From: Thauera humireducens
GTDB lineage: Bacteria; Pseudomonadota; Gammaproteobacteria; Burkholderiales; Rhodocyclaceae
DNA: 64,000 nucleotides
Assembly (NCBI RefSeq): GCF_001051995.2
Contig: NZ_CP014646.1
Span: 186,001 to 250,000 of the forward strand
Reading direction: 5' to 3'
Shown: positions 28,055 through 37,456 of the stretch, piece by piece
Position numbering within the stretch: position 1 is the stretch's first letter
Layout: every line of letters starts with the position of its first letter
The notes under the pieces: model-generated
What the model saw: the letters and a program-made list of their open reading frames with translations, nothing else
Told to the model about the DNA's origin: nothing
Database searches by the model: none
Translations under genes and position numbers: made by a program

Positions 28055-29356
28055 ATGTCCGTAGCAGTCATCGAATCGCTGGACCACGAAGGTCGCGGCA
28101 TCAGCCACGTCGACGGCAAGGCCGTTCTCATCGAGGGGGCACTGCCCGGCGAGAGGGTGGAATACACGGTGCTGCGCGATCGTCCGCGCTACGCACAGGC
28201 CGAGGTCGCGCGCGTGCTCAAGGCGAGCGCACAGCGTGTGGCGCCACGCTGCCCGCATTTCGGCACCTGCGGCGGCTGTTCGATGCAGCATCTCGATCCG
28301 GTGGCGCAGGCGGCCGCCAAGCAGCGCATCCTGGAAGATGCGCTGTGGCACATCGGCAAGGTCGAGCCGCAGGTCATCTACCCGGCCATCCACGGGCCGT
28401 CCTGGGGGTATCGCTATCGCGCGCGCCTGAGCGTGCGCGTGGTGCCGAGCAAGGGCGGGGTGCTGATCGGCTTCCATCAGAAGCGTTCCAGCTACATCGC
28501 CGACATGCAGGTGTGTCCGGTCTTGCCGCCGCAGATCTCGACCATGGTGCCGGAACTCCATGCGCTGATCGCCGGTTTGTCGATTGCCGACCGTGTGCCG
28601 CAGATCGAGATCGCGGTGAGTGACACGGCGACCGCCTTCGTCTTCCGCCACCTGCTGCCCTTCAGCGGCAAGGACCGGCAGATGCTCGCGGCCTTCGCCG
28701 AGCGTCATGACATCCAGGCCTGGGCCCAGCCCGGCGGCCCGGAGACGGCCGCGCTGCTCCATCCTGCGGAGGGTCCCGGGCTGGCGTACACGCTGCCGGA
28801 GTTCGACGTCGCGATGGACTTCCGCCCGACCGACTTCACGCAGGTCAACGTCCACATCAACCGCCTGTTGATTCGCCGCGCGATGCAACTCCTCGATCCG
28901 CAACCCGGCGAGCGCATCGCCGACCTGTTCTGCGGACTCGGCAACTTCAGCCTGCCGATCGCACGGCGAGGGGCGACCATGGTCGGCGTCGAAGGCAGCG
29001 AGGCCCTGGTCGCGCGCGCCTTGGCGAACGCCGACAGCAACGGGCTCGCCGGTCGCTGCGAGTTCCATGCCGCCAACCTGTTCGAGACGACAGAGGACAG
29101 CCTCGCCGCGCTCGGCCCGCTGGACAAACTGCTCATCGACCCGCCGCGCGAGGGTGCGATCGCCGTGGTGAAGGCGATCAGCGCGCAGCAGCAGCCTCCG
29201 CGCATCGTCTATGTGTCGTGCAATCCGGCCACGCTCGCGCGCGACGCTGCCGTGCTGGTGCACGAGAAGGGCTACGTGCTGCGCGGCGCGGGCATCGCCA
29301 ACATGTTCCCGCAGACCTCTCATGTCGAGTCGGTGGCCCTGTTCGAACGGGGCTGA
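28055..29356 (+). CDS. rlmD: 23S rRNA (uracil-C5)-methyltransferase RlmD
   Basis: A 433-residue SAM-dependent enzyme that methylates U1939 of 23S rRNA. A TRAM domain occupies about residues 1-60, and the [4Fe-4S] cysteines are Cys66, Cys72, Cys75 and Cys154. The SAM motif is ADLFCGLGNFSLPIA, and the catalytic cysteine is Cys389 in YVSCNPATLARD. A TAGAAT -10-like box lies at 28022-28027. tRNA-Ser follows 52 bases downstream without an intervening terminator. Confidence 0.95.
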   Translation: MSVAVIESLDHEGRGISHVDGKAVLIEGALPGERVEYTVLRDRPRYAQAEVARVLKASAQRVAPRCPHFGTCGGCSMQHLDPVAQAAAKQRILEDALWHIGKVEPQVIYPAIHGPSWGYRYRARLSVRVVPSKGGVLIGFHQKRSSYIADMQVCPVLPPQISTMVPELHALIAGLSIADRVPQIEIAVSDTATAFVFRHLLPFSGKDRQMLAAFAERHDIQAWAQPGGPETAALLHPAEGPGLAYTLPEFDVAMDFRPTDFTQVNVHINRLLIRRAMQLLDPQPGERIADLFCGLGNFSLPIARRGATMVGVEGSEALVARALANADSNGLAGRCEFHAANLFETTEDSLAALGPLDKLLIDPPREGAIAVVKAISAQQQPPRIVYVSCNPATLARDAAVLVHEKGYVLRGAGIANMFPQTSHVESVALFERG

Positions 29357-29408
29357 GATTGCAGCGGGGCGATGCGCGCCGAGTCGATGCTATAATCCGC
29401 GCCCTTAC

Positions 29409-29498
29409 GGAGGCGTGGCAGAGCGGTTGAATGCAACGGTCTTGAAAACCGTCAGGGGTTAACGCCCCTCGTGAGTTCGAATCTCACCGCCTCCGCCA
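29409..29498 (+). tRNA. tRNA-Ser (anticodon TGA)
   Basis: A 90-base tRNA with a long variable arm (AGGGGTTAACGCCCCT), acceptor GGAGGCG/CGCCTCC, anticodon stem ACGGT/ACCGT with loop CTTGAAA (anticodon TGA), T-loop GTTCGAATC and encoded CCA at 29496-29498. A TATAAT at 29391-29396 is placed suitably for a start about 6 bases upstream of the mature end. Confidence 0.96.
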
Positions 29499-29510
29499 GA
29501 TATTTCCGGG

Positions 29511-29535
29511 AAGCCCTGATCGCTCAGGGCTTTTC
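29511..29535 (+). terminator. Terminator of tRNA-Ser
   Basis: AAGCCCTGA (29511-29519) pairs with TCAGGGCTT (29524-29532) over a four-base loop, followed by T residues. It lies 12 bases after the tRNA and 70 bases before rluE. Confidence 0.9.
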
Positions 29536-29604
29536 TCATTCCGGATGCCGATCCTGGGCCTGCCGGTCCGCGCTTGCGATGCCGCAGGACTATCATCCCG
29601 CTCC

Positions 29605-30318
29605 ATGTCCCGTCTCATCCTCCTCAACAAGCCCTTCGGCGTGCTGTGCCAGTTCACCGACGAGGCCGGCCGCGCTACGCTCAAGGACCATGTGCCTGTG
29701 CCCGGCGTGTATGCCGCGGGCCGACTCGATACCGACAGCGAGGGCCTGCTGCTGCTGACCGATGACGGGGCCTTGCAGCACCACATCGCCGATCCGCGTC
29801 ACAAGCAACCGAAGACGTATCTGGTGCAGGTCGAGGGCGAGCCGGACGAGGGGGCGCTGGCGCAGTTGCGGGCCGGGCTGGATCTGGGTGACTTCCACAC
29901 TCAGCCTTGCGCGGCTCGATGCGTCGATGCGCCCGACTGGCTGTGGCCGCGCGATCCGCCGGTGCGCTTTCGCAAGACGGTGCCGACCGCGTGGCTGGAG
30001 ATCGTGCTGCGCGAGGGCAAGAACCGGCAGGTGCGACGCATGACCGCGAAGATCGGCTTCCCGACCCTGCGGCTCGTGCGCGTGGCGATCGGCCCCTGGA
30101 AGCTGGACGGCCTGCAGCCGGGTGAGTGGCGCGAGGTCGTGCCGCCGGCCGTGCCTGCGCCTCGGGGCACGCGCGCGGGGCCCTTGCCGCGTGCCGCAGG
30201 TCCGGCGTCGGCTCGCCAGCCGGGACCGCGGGGGCCGGCGTCCTCATCGGCTCGCCACGGCGCCGGCGGGGCGGGTAAGATGCGCCGCGTCAGAACAGGT
30301 TCGGGGTCGAAGGGATGA
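29605..30318 (+). CDS. rluE: 23S rRNA pseudouridine synthase (RluE type)
   Basis: A 237-residue RsuA/RluE-family pseudouridine synthase without an S4 domain, which points to RluE (U2457). The start is [18 protein letters not shown]; the catalytic aspartate lies in [19 protein letters not shown], and [13 protein letters not shown] is the second signature. The last 55 or so residues form an unusual Pro/Arg/Gly/Ala-rich disordered tail. The stop overlaps the next start by ATGA. Confidence 0.88.
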   Translation: MSRLILLNKPFGVLCQFTDEAGRATLKDHVPVPGVYAAGRLDTDSEGLLLLTDDGALQHHIADPRHKQPKTYLVQVEGEPDEGALAQLRAGLDLGDFHTQPCAARCVDAPDWLWPRDPPVRFRKTVPTAWLEIVLREGKNRQVRRMTAKIGFPTLRLVRVAIGPWKLDGLQPGEWREVVPPAVPAPRGTRAGPLPRAAGPASARQPGPRGPASSSARHGAGGAGKMRRVRTGSGSKG

Positions 30319-30785
30319 AGCTTCAGTCGTGGATGTCGCGCCGGGCGCTTGCGTGGGGACTCGGGTTTGCAGGCGTACTGGCGGCCGGAATCGCGGCGGC
30401 GCAGCAGGCCATGCCGCGGGCCGAACTCGGTGCCGGCATGTTCCGCATCGAGGCCGAAGTGGCCCATACCTTCCAGAACCGCCAGATCGGGCTGATGAAC
30501 CGCCGGACGATGCCGCAGCATCAAGGCATGGTGTTCGTGTTCCCCGAAGACGCCCGCCACTGCATGTGGATGAAGAACACCTACCTGCCGCTGTCGGTCG
30601 CCTTCCTCGATGCGCACGGCAAGGTGATCAACATCGAGGACATGCAACCCCAGACCGAGGACAACCACTGTGCCGCCGCTCCGGCCCGCTTTGCGCTGGA
30701 GATGAACCTCGGGTGGTTCCGCGAGCGCGGGATCAAGCCGGGCGACGCGCTGCGCGGCGTCGAGCGCCTGCCCGCGGCGCGTTGA
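30315..30785 (+). CDS. DUF192 secreted protein
   Basis: A 156-residue protein with a signal peptide ([20 protein letters not shown]) and a single DUF192 beta-domain carrying the conserved GLMNRRTMP and [18 protein letters not shown] elements. DUF192 proteins are periplasmic or extracytoplasmic in many bacteria and have no agreed function. It is translationally coupled to rluE by a four-base overlap and is the last gene before the flagellar locus. Confidence 0.88.
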   Translation: MKLQSWMSRRALAWGLGFAGVLAAGIAAAQQAMPRAELGAGMFRIEAEVAHTFQNRQIGLMNRRTMPQHQGMVFVFPEDARHCMWMKNTYLPLSVAFLDAHGKVINIEDMQPQTEDNHCAAAPARFALEMNLGWFRERGIKPGDALRGVERLPAAR

Positions 30786-30806
30786 ACGGGCACACGACAA
30801 GGGTCG

Positions 30807-30833
30807 AATAGCGGTCGTTTCCCGCCTTTTATC
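30807..30833 (+). promoter_or_regulatory. Candidate FlhDC-type operator upstream of flhB
   Basis: AATAGCGG (30807-30814) and CCGCCTTT (30822-30829) form an imperfect inverted repeat. A GATAAT -10-like box lies at 30861-30866, so the repeat would be centred near -54. The layout and the AATAGCG half-site recall the enterobacterial FlhDC box, and similar sites precede flhF and flgB. Not tested. Confidence 0.35.
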
Positions 30834-30855
30834 GACCGGCAGATATTGCCGGTCG
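30833..30855. repeat. Perfect 9-base inverted repeat upstream of flhB
   Basis: CGACCGGCA (30833-30841), five bases GATAT, then TGCCGGTCG (30847-30855). It lacks a T tract, and lies between the FlhDC-like site and the putative -10 box, so it reads as an operator or mRNA hairpin rather than a terminator. Confidence 0.6.
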
Positions 30856-30916
30856 TGGTCGATAATCCGCACACGTCGTTTCGCGTCCGCGCCGCTTGCC
30901 GCGCGACGGGGCGGCA

Positions 30917-32071
30917 ATGGAGTCGGCCGTGGCCGAAGATAGCGATCTCGAGAAAACAGAAGCCCCATCATCGCGACGGCTTGAGCAGGCGCGCGAGGAA
31001 GGCCAGGTCCCGCAGTCGCGGGAGCTGTCGACCTTTCTCGTCACCATCACCGGCGTGCTGACGCTGTGGCTGCTCGGCGGCTGGATGGCCGAGCGCATGC
31101 TGGCCGTGGTGCGTACGGGCTTTGCCTTCGAGCGCGCCACGGTTTTCGACGTGACGCTGATGCTCGAGGTGTTCCGCGGCCAGCTCAGCGGGGCCTTGCT
31201 GATGCTGGTGCCGCTGTTCGGCGCCTTGCTGGTGGCGGCCGTGGCCGCGCCGCTCGCGCTGGGTGGGTTCCTTTTCTCGAGCAAGGTGCTGGGGCCGAAT
31301 TTCGGCCGCATGAACCCCATCCAGGGGCTGGGCCGGATGTTCTCGATGCACGGCCTGGCCGAGATGCTGAAGGCGATCCTCAAGTCGGCGCTTATCGGTG
31401 GCGTCGCCTCGATGGTGTTGTGGGCGAACAAGGAGCACCTGTTCGGCCTGATGGTGTCGCCGCTCGAGATCGGCATGAGCGAATTCTCCGGCACGGTGGT
31501 GCTGGCCTCGGTGCTGATCGCCGCCAGTCTCGGCCTGCTCGCGCTGATGGATGTGCCCTTCCAGCTCTGGCAGTACCACAAGAAGCTGCGCATGACGAAG
31601 GAAGAGGTCAAGCGCGAGGGCAAGGAGCAGGAGGGCGATCCGCAGGTCAAGGGCCGCATCCGCGCCATGCAGCGCGAGATGGCGCGCCGGCGCATGATGG
31701 CCGAGGTGCCCAAGGCCGACGTGGTGGTGACCAACCCGACGCACTTCTCGGTGGCGCTCAAGTACGACGCCGAGCGCATGGGGGCGCCCGTGGTGATCGC
31801 CAAGGGACGGGGCGAGACGGCGCTGAAGATCCGCGAGATCGCGCGCGAGAACGACGTGCCGCTGCTCGAGGCGCCGCCGCTGGCGCGCGCGCTGTACAAG
31901 CACTGCGAGCTGGAGCAGGCGATTCCGGCCGCGCTCTACACGGCGGTGGCCGAGGTCATGGCCTACGTCTACCAGCTCGACAACTGGATGAAACAGGGCG
32001 GGCTGCCGCCGCAGACCCCCACCAACCTGCCGGTGCCCGAAGGCATGGACCCCGGCTCGCCCGACGAGTGA
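30917..32071 (+). CDS. flhB: Flagellar type III export protein FlhB
   Basis: A 384-residue export-gate protein with an N-terminal cytoplasmic segment (DSDLEKTEAPSSRRLEQARE), four membrane helices, and a cytoplasmic domain with the self-cleaving NPTH motif at Asn273 (VVTNPTHFSVAL). FlhB switches substrate specificity from rod/hook to filament after FliK senses hook length. Start ATG 30917 matches the family. It is the first gene of the + strand flagellar block and lies 11 bases before flhA. Confidence 0.97.
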   Translation: MESAVAEDSDLEKTEAPSSRRLEQAREEGQVPQSRELSTFLVTITGVLTLWLLGGWMAERMLAVVRTGFAFERATVFDVTLMLEVFRGQLSGALLMLVPLFGALLVAAVAAPLALGGFLFSSKVLGPNFGRMNPIQGLGRMFSMHGLAEMLKAILKSALIGGVASMVLWANKEHLFGLMVSPLEIGMSEFSGTVVLASVLIAASLGLLALMDVPFQLWQYHKKLRMTKEEVKREGKEQEGDPQVKGRIRAMQREMARRRMMAEVPKADVVVTNPTHFSVALKYDAERMGAPVVIAKGRGETALKIREIARENDVPLLEAPPLARALYKHCELEQAIPAALYTAVAEVMAYVYQLDNWMKQGGLPPQTPTNLPVPEGMDPGSPDE

Positions 32072-32082
32072 GTGCCTGAACG

Positions 32083-34188
32083 ATGGCCCTGAACGACACC
32101 CTGAACCTGCGTCAGCTGCTGACCCCGGCCAACCTGCGCCAGCTTGCCGCGCCGATCCTCATCATCATGATTCTCGCCATGATGGTGCTGCCGCTGCCGG
32201 TGTTCCTGCTCGACGTGTTCTTCACCTTCAACATCGCGGTGTCGGTGATGGTGATGCTGGTGGCGATGTACTCGAAGAAGCCGCTGGACTTCTCGGTGTT
32301 CCCCACCGTGCTGCTGATGACGACCCTGCTGCGCCTGTCGCTCAACGTCGCCTCGACCCGGATCGTGCTGCTGGAGGGCCATGGCGGTCCGGATGCCGCG
32401 GGCAAGGTGATCGAGGCCTTCGGCAACTTCCTGGTCGGCGGCAACACCGCAGTGGGCATCGTGGTGTTCGTGATCCTCACCGTGATCAACTTCGTCGTCA
32501 TCACCAAGGGTGCGGGCCGTATCGCCGAAGTGTCGGCGCGCTTCACCCTGGATGCGATGCCCGGCAAGCAGATGGCCATCGACGCCGACCTCAATGCCGG
32601 CCTCATCGACGAGAACGAGGCCAAGCGCCGGCGCAAGGAGATCGCGCAGGAAGCCGACTTCTACGGCGCAATGGATGGTGCGTCCAAGTTCGTGCGCGGC
32701 GATGCGGTGGCGGGCATCATCATCCTCGTCATCAACATCATCGGCGGGCTGTTCGTCGGCGTCATGCAGCACGACATGGCGGTGGGCGACGCGGCCCACA
32801 CCTACACGCTGCTGACCATCGGTGACGGCCTGGTGGCGCAGATCCCGGCGCTGATCATCTCGGTGGCGGCCGGCCTCGTCGTGTCGCGCGTCGGCGATGA
32901 CGGCGACATCGGCGGTCTGGTCATCGGCCAGCTCTTCGCCAATCCGGCGGTGATGAGCCTGACCGCGGTCATCATCGGGGTGCTGGGCCTGATCCCCGGC
33001 ATGCCCAACCTCGTCTTCCTGCTGCTCGCCGCCGTGCTCGGCAGCCTGGCGTGGATACGACACAAGCAGATGCAGGAGGCGCAGGCCGAGGCCGTCGCGC
33101 CCGCCGCGGCGAAGCAGGCGGCGGCCCCGCCGGCCGAAGCGCAGGAGGCGAGCTGGAACGACGTCTCGCAGGTCGACGTGCTCGGCCTGGAAGTGGGCTA
33201 CCGCCTGATCCCGATGGTCGACAAGGGCCAGGATGGCGAGCTGCTCAAGCGCATCCGCGGATTGCGCAAGAAGTTCGCGCAGGAAGTCGGCTTCCTGTCC
33301 TCGCCGGTGCACATCCGCGACAACCTGGAGCTCAAGCCCAACACCTACCGCATCGCGCTCAAGGGCGTCGAGGTCGGCTCGGGCGAGGCCTATCCGGGCC
33401 AGCTGATGGCGATCAACCCGGGCCACGTGTCCGGGCCGCTGCAGGGGCGCGAGACGACCGACCCCGCATTCGGCCTGCCGGCCTTCTGGATCGACACCGG
33501 CATGCGCGAGCAGGCGCATGCGCTGGGCTACACGGTGGTCGATGCCAGCACCGTGGTCGCGACCCATCTGAACCATGTCATCCTCAACCATGCCGCCGAA
33601 CTGCTCGGCCGCCAGGAGACGCAGGCGCTGCTCGACCACGTCGGCAAGGATTCGCCCAAGCTCATCGAGGATCTCGTGCCCAAGCTGCTGCCGATCGGTA
33701 CCGTGCAGCGCGTGCTGCAGAACCTGCTGGAAGAAGGCGTCAACATCCGCGACATGCGCAGCATCATCGAGGTGCTGGCCGAGCACGCACCACGCACCCA
33801 GGACCCGATGCAACTCACCGTCAAGGTGCGCGAGGCACTGGGGCGCGCGATCATCCAGGGCCTGTTCCCGGGCAATGTGGATGTCAATGTCATGGCACTC
33901 GAGCCCGGCCTGGAACGCATTCTGATGCAGGCGATGAGTGCGGGCGGCGAGGGCGGCGCGATCGAGCCGGGGCTGGCCGATACGCTGCTGCGCCAGACGG
34001 CGCAGATCGCCCAGCGCCAGGAAGACATCGGCCTGCCGCCGGTGCTGCTGGTGCCTTCGCAGTTGCGCATGCTGCTGTCGCGCTTCCTGCGTCGCGCCGT
34101 GCCCTCGCTCAAGGTCATCTCCAACAGCGAAGTGCCCGAGTCCCGCACCATCCGCGTTACCGCCATGATTGGCGCGCAGCAGGGCTGA
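32083..34188 (+). CDS. flhA: Flagellar export gate protein FlhA
   Basis: A 701-residue protein of the FHIPEP family. Eight N-terminal membrane helices (to about residue 330) contain the conserved cytoplasmic loop KGAGRIAEVSARFTLDAMPGKQ. A large cytoplasmic domain forms the nonameric docking ring for export chaperones. Length matches E. coli FlhA (692). The 135-base gap to flhF carries regulatory-looking palindromes. Confidence 0.98.
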   Translation: MALNDTLNLRQLLTPANLRQLAAPILIIMILAMMVLPLPVFLLDVFFTFNIAVSVMVMLVAMYSKKPLDFSVFPTVLLMTTLLRLSLNVASTRIVLLEGHGGPDAAGKVIEAFGNFLVGGNTAVGIVVFVILTVINFVVITKGAGRIAEVSARFTLDAMPGKQMAIDADLNAGLIDENEAKRRRKEIAQEADFYGAMDGASKFVRGDAVAGIIILVINIIGGLFVGVMQHDMAVGDAAHTYTLLTIGDGLVAQIPALIISVAAGLVVSRVGDDGDIGGLVIGQLFANPAVMSLTAVIIGVLGLIPGMPNLVFLLLAAVLGSLAWIRHKQMQEAQAEAVAPAAAKQAAAPPAEAQEASWNDVSQVDVLGLEVGYRLIPMVDKGQDGELLKRIRGLRKKFAQEVGFLSSPVHIRDNLELKPNTYRIALKGVEVGSGEAYPGQLMAINPGHVSGPLQGRETTDPAFGLPAFWIDTGMREQAHALGYTVVDASTVVATHLNHVILNHAAELLGRQETQALLDHVGKDSPKLIEDLVPKLLPIGTVQRVLQNLLEEGVNIRDMRSIIEVLAEHAPRTQDPMQLTVKVREALGRAIIQGLFPGNVDVNVMALEPGLERILMQAMSAGGEGGAIEPGLADTLLRQTAQIAQRQEDIGLPPVLLVPSQLRMLLSRFLRRAVPSLKVISNSEVPESRTIRVTAMIGAQQG

Positions 34189-34218
34189 AGCGGCCCCGCC
34201 GCGGTGCGATCGAGCATC

Positions 34219-34246
34219 GAATAAGCGGGGTAAAGGCGGTTTATTC
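34219..34246 (+). promoter_or_regulatory. Candidate FlhDC-type operator upstream of flhF
   Basis: GAATAA (34219-34224) and TTATTC (34241-34246) flank a GCGG...GGCGG core. A GATAAT -10-like box at 34274-34279 would put the repeat centre near -53, the same geometry as upstream of flhB. A GGCAC...GC pair (34247-34260) could also be read as a poor sigma-54 element. Confidence 0.35.
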
Positions 34247-34323
34247 GGCACAAGGGACGCCACCCGCAGCCGCGATAATCCTTCTCAAGCTGCGGCAAAA
34301 GTCAGGCCGCCCGGAGAAACGCC

Positions 34324-35736
34324 ATGAACGTCAAACGCTACTTTGCCCCCACTGCCCGCGAGGCGCTCCGTGCGCTGAAGGAGGCGCTCGGTCCCGATGC
34401 GATCGTGCTGTCCAATCGCGCCGTCGATGGCGGGGTGGAGATCCTGGCCCTGCCGGGCGAAGCGGTGAGCGCGCTGCAGGCGGCCAATCGCGCCGCCGTC
34501 GCGGCAAAGTCCAGGGCACCGGCCGCCGAGCCAGCCGCAGCATCGATTCCGAAGCCGGCCGCGGCGATCGAGCGTGAGCCGCTTGACGGTGACTTCCGCG
34601 TCAGCCTTTCGGCGCTGGCGGCGAGTGCCGCGCGCAACGCGGCACGTCCGGCACCGGCTGCGCCTGCACGACCGGCCGTGGTGCGGCCGTTCTCGCCGCC
34701 GCGCATCGAGACCGCCGACTTCGCGTTGCGCAGCCGTCCTGCCGCTGCGCCGGCGGCGGCCGCGGACGATTTCGGCAGCGCCCGCATGCGCGAACTGCAG
34801 GAAACCAACGCGCGTCTGATGGACGAGCTGTCGGGCATTCGCGGCATGATCGAGCGCCAGCTCGCGGGTTTTGCCTGGGGTGAGACCCGTCGCCAGGCGC
34901 CGGCACGTGCCGCGCTGATGGGTGAACTGCTCGAGGCGGGCTTCTCGACTGCCACCGCGCGCAAGCTGGCGGAGGTGGTGCCGGAAGACGCGAGCCGGAT
35001 CGAGGCGCGCGAGGCCGCGGGTGCCGCGCTCGACCGCATGATGCGGGCCCATGCTTCGGACGACGACGTGATCGACCGCGGTGGGGTCTATGCGCTGGTC
35101 GGCCCTACCGGCGTGGGCAAGACCACCACCACCGCCAAGCTCGCCGCGCGCTGCGTCGTGCGCCACGGGGCCAGCCGGCTCGCACTGATCACGACCGACG
35201 GCTACCGCATCGGCGCGCAGGAACAGTTGCGCATCTACGGCCGAATCCTGGGCGTACCGGTGTTCTCCGTGCGAGACGCAGCAGACCTGCGCCAGACGCT
35301 CGCCGGCCTGCGCAACAAGCACATGGTGCTGATCGACACGATGGGCATGAGCCAGCGCGACCGCATGGTGGCCGAGCAGGCGTCCATGCTGAGCGGTGCG
35401 GGCGAGGTTCGCCGCCTGCTACTGCTCAACGCCACCGCCCGCGGCGATACGCTGGACGACGTCGTGCGCGCCTACGCCGGGCAGGATCTTGCCGGCTGCA
35501 TCTTCACCAAGGTGGATGAAGCGGCTTCGCTGGCGCCGGCGCTCGACGTCGCGGTGCGCCACGGACTGGAAATCCGCTACCTGACCAACGGCCAGCGCGT
35601 GCCCGAGGACCTGCACCTGCCCAACCGGGCTTACCTGCTGCACCGTGCCTTGCGCGAGCAGGGCGCCGAGTCGCCCTGGCACCTGAACGACGACGAGGCT
35701 GGCATGATGCTGGCCGCAGCCAGCGGAGGAGCCTGA
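34324..35736 (+). CDS. flhF: Flagellar SRP-like GTPase FlhF
   Basis: A 470-residue protein with a short conserved N-terminus (MNVKRYFAPTAREALRALKEALG), an Ala/Pro-rich linker, then the N and G domains of an SRP-type GTPase: G1 GPTGVGKTTTTAK from residue 260, G3 DTMGMSQRD, G4 TKVDEAA. G3 has Met where DTAG is usual. FlhF sets flagellar pole placement and number, working with FlhG, whose FlhF-activating motif is present in the next gene. Confidence 0.95.
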   Translation: MNVKRYFAPTAREALRALKEALGPDAIVLSNRAVDGGVEILALPGEAVSALQAANRAAVAAKSRAPAAEPAAASIPKPAAAIEREPLDGDFRVSLSALAASAARNAARPAPAAPARPAVVRPFSPPRIETADFALRSRPAAAPAAAADDFGSARMRELQETNARLMDELSGIRGMIERQLAGFAWGETRRQAPARAALMGELLEAGFSTATARKLAEVVPEDASRIEAREAAGAALDRMMRAHASDDDVIDRGGVYALVGPTGVGKTTTTAKLAARCVVRHGASRLALITTDGYRIGAQEQLRIYGRILGVPVFSVRDAADLRQTLAGLRNKHMVLIDTMGMSQRDRMVAEQASMLSGAGEVRRLLLLNATARGDTLDDVVRAYAGQDLAGCIFTKVDEAASLAPALDVAVRHGLEIRYLTNGQRVPEDLHLPNRAYLLHRALREQGAESPWHLNDDEAGMMLAAASGGA

Positions 35737-35737
35737 C

Positions 35738-36529
35738 ATGCTGGAAAGACGCGAAGACCAGGCCGCCGGGCTGAGACGCCTGTTCCGCCGCGCGCCGCCT
35801 CAAGTCGTGGCGCTGTACGCCTGTGGCCGCCACCGTTCGCACAACGCCGTGCTGGTTGCGCATCGCATCGCCGGCCACGCCGAACGGGTGCTGATCCTGG
35901 ACGAGGCCGAAGGCGAGGCCGGGCTGGCGACGGCCCTGCAGCAAGCGCCCGGTCCCGACCTGCTGCAATTGCTCGATGGCCGCACCACGCTGGCTGATGT
36001 GCTGCAACCTGCGCCGGGCCTGATGGGCCGGGTGTCCGCGGTCGCCGCTGCGCTGACGCTGCCTCTGCTGGACGACGCCCGTCGCGCCTGCCTGGTCGAG
36101 GCCTTGCGCATCCTGCATCGCCATGCCAGCTTCGTGCTGGTCCATGCCGATAGCGAGACGGCCGCCGAGCCGTCGCCCTTCGTCGGCGCTGCCCCCTGCC
36201 GCCTGCTCGTTGCCGAAGCCAGCGCCAGCGGTGCCACCGAGGCCTATCGTACGATCAAGGCGCTGGCTGCCGCCGGTGCGGGTTCGGTGCATGTCGCCGT
36301 GTGCCGCGCTCGCAGCCGCGACGACGCGGCGCGCTTCTTCTCGAGCCTGGATGCGCTCGTGCGGCGCCATGTCGGCCTGCCGCTGGTGTGGGTCGGCGAG
36401 GCGGAGCGCGACGACCTTGTTGCGGCCCTGGCGCGCCCGGACACCGCCGCCTCGACGCACGCGGCCGGTGTGGCCTTCATGCGCCGGATCGAGGCGATGA
36501 GCCGGATCAATCGTCCTCTGAGTGCCTGA
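35738..36529 (+). CDS. flhG: FlhG/FleN-like flagellar number regulator with degenerate Walker A
   Basis: A 263-residue protein located exactly where flhG follows flhF. It retains the N-terminal DQAAGLR (residues 7-13), the motif with which FlhG stimulates the FlhF GTPase. The expected MinD-type P-loop is replaced by ALYACGRHRSHNAVL, which lacks both signature lysines, and no ADLDAG-like switch is seen, so ATP-dependent dimerisation is doubtful. The rest follows the MinD fold only loosely. It starts 2 bases after flhF and probably modulates FlhF without its own ATPase cycle. Confidence 0.72.
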   Translation: MLERREDQAAGLRRLFRRAPPQVVALYACGRHRSHNAVLVAHRIAGHAERVLILDEAEGEAGLATALQQAPGPDLLQLLDGRTTLADVLQPAPGLMGRVSAVAAALTLPLLDDARRACLVEALRILHRHASFVLVHADSETAAEPSPFVGAAPCRLLVAEASASGATEAYRTIKALAAAGAGSVHVAVCRARSRDDAARFFSSLDALVRRHVGLPLVWVGEAERDDLVAALARPDTAASTHAAGVAFMRRIEAMSRINRPLSA

Positions 36530-36654
36530 CCATGCGTGGCGGTGTGATGTATCCCGCTGGTAATGCTTACGACAGTGCGGGAGAATGCCGGCAACCCACT
36601 TCTCCGTCAGGTATGCGGACTGCATCGCGCCGCAAAAAGATACAGGCTCAATGG

Positions 36655-37425
36655 ATGTACGACGCCAAAGGTAATCTCGACAAGGCCCACTTGGTCGAAG
36701 CCTATGCGCCGCTGGTCAAGCGGATCGCCTACCAGCTCATGTCCAGATTGCCGGCCAGTGTCGAGGTCGACGACCTCATCCAGAACGGCATGATGGGGTT
36801 GCTCGATGCCATCGGCCGCTACGAGGACGGACTGGGCGCGCAATTCGAAACCTATGCCGTGCAACGGATCCGCGGTGCCATGCTCGATGGCCTGCGCGAC
36901 AACGACTGGCTGCCGCGCAGCTTGCGCCGCGACATGCGCCGCATCGAGTCGGCCATCCACATGCTGGAGCAGGAATACGGTCGCCCCCCGTCCGAGGGCG
37001 AACTGGCCGATTCGCTCGGCGTGTCGCTGGCCGAATACCAGCACATGCTGCAGGAGGCGCGCGGCCATCAGCTCGTCTACATCGAGGACTTCAGCCACGA
37101 TCAGGACGACAACTTCCTCGAGCGCCACCTGGTGCAGCAGGATTCCAACCCGCTGGACCTGCTGGCCGACGCGGACATGCGGCGGCGCCTGGTGTCGGCC
37201 ATCGGGGTCCTGCCCGAGCGCGAGCAGATGGTCATGGCGCTCTACTACGACGAGGAGCTGAACCTGCGCGAGATCGGCGCCGTGCTTGGCGTCACCGAGT
37301 CGCGCGTGTGCCAGCTTCACAGCCAGGCGGTGGCGCGGCTGCGTTCCTCGGTGTTCGCGGGCGAGGGGGCGGCAAGGCCCCCCGCACGACGCGGCAGACC
37401 CCCCAAGAAGCCGGCGCAGGACTGA
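36655..37425 (+). CDS. fliA: Flagellar sigma factor FliA (sigma-28)
   Basis: A sigma-70-family factor of 256 residues from the chosen start (MYDAKGNLDKAHLVEAYAPL), with region 2 (VEVDDLIQNGMMGLLDAIGRYE...ETYAVQRIRGAMLDGLRD), region 3 and region 4 helix-turn-helix (NLREIGAVLGVTESRVCQLHSQA). It directs late flagellar genes and is held by FlgM, also encoded here. ATG 36532, 36547 and 36613 are in frame upstream, but homologs begin near MYxAxG. The C-terminal tail is Arg/Pro-rich. Confidence 0.95.
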   Translation: MYDAKGNLDKAHLVEAYAPLVKRIAYQLMSRLPASVEVDDLIQNGMMGLLDAIGRYEDGLGAQFETYAVQRIRGAMLDGLRDNDWLPRSLRRDMRRIESAIHMLEQEYGRPPSEGELADSLGVSLAEYQHMLQEARGHQLVYIEDFSHDQDDNFLERHLVQQDSNPLDLLADADMRRRLVSAIGVLPEREQMVMALYYDEELNLREIGAVLGVTESRVCQLHSQAVARLRSSVFAGEGAARPPARRGRPPKKPAQD

Positions 37426-37456
37426 GTCGTCATGAACGCTTCCGGATTTCGCCGCC

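Noticed and set aside
30861..30866. GATAAT boxes before flhB and flhF as sigma-28 promoters
   Set aside because: They resemble the end of GCCGATAA, but no TAAA element occurs at the required distance upstream; a sigma-70-type -10 is the better reading.
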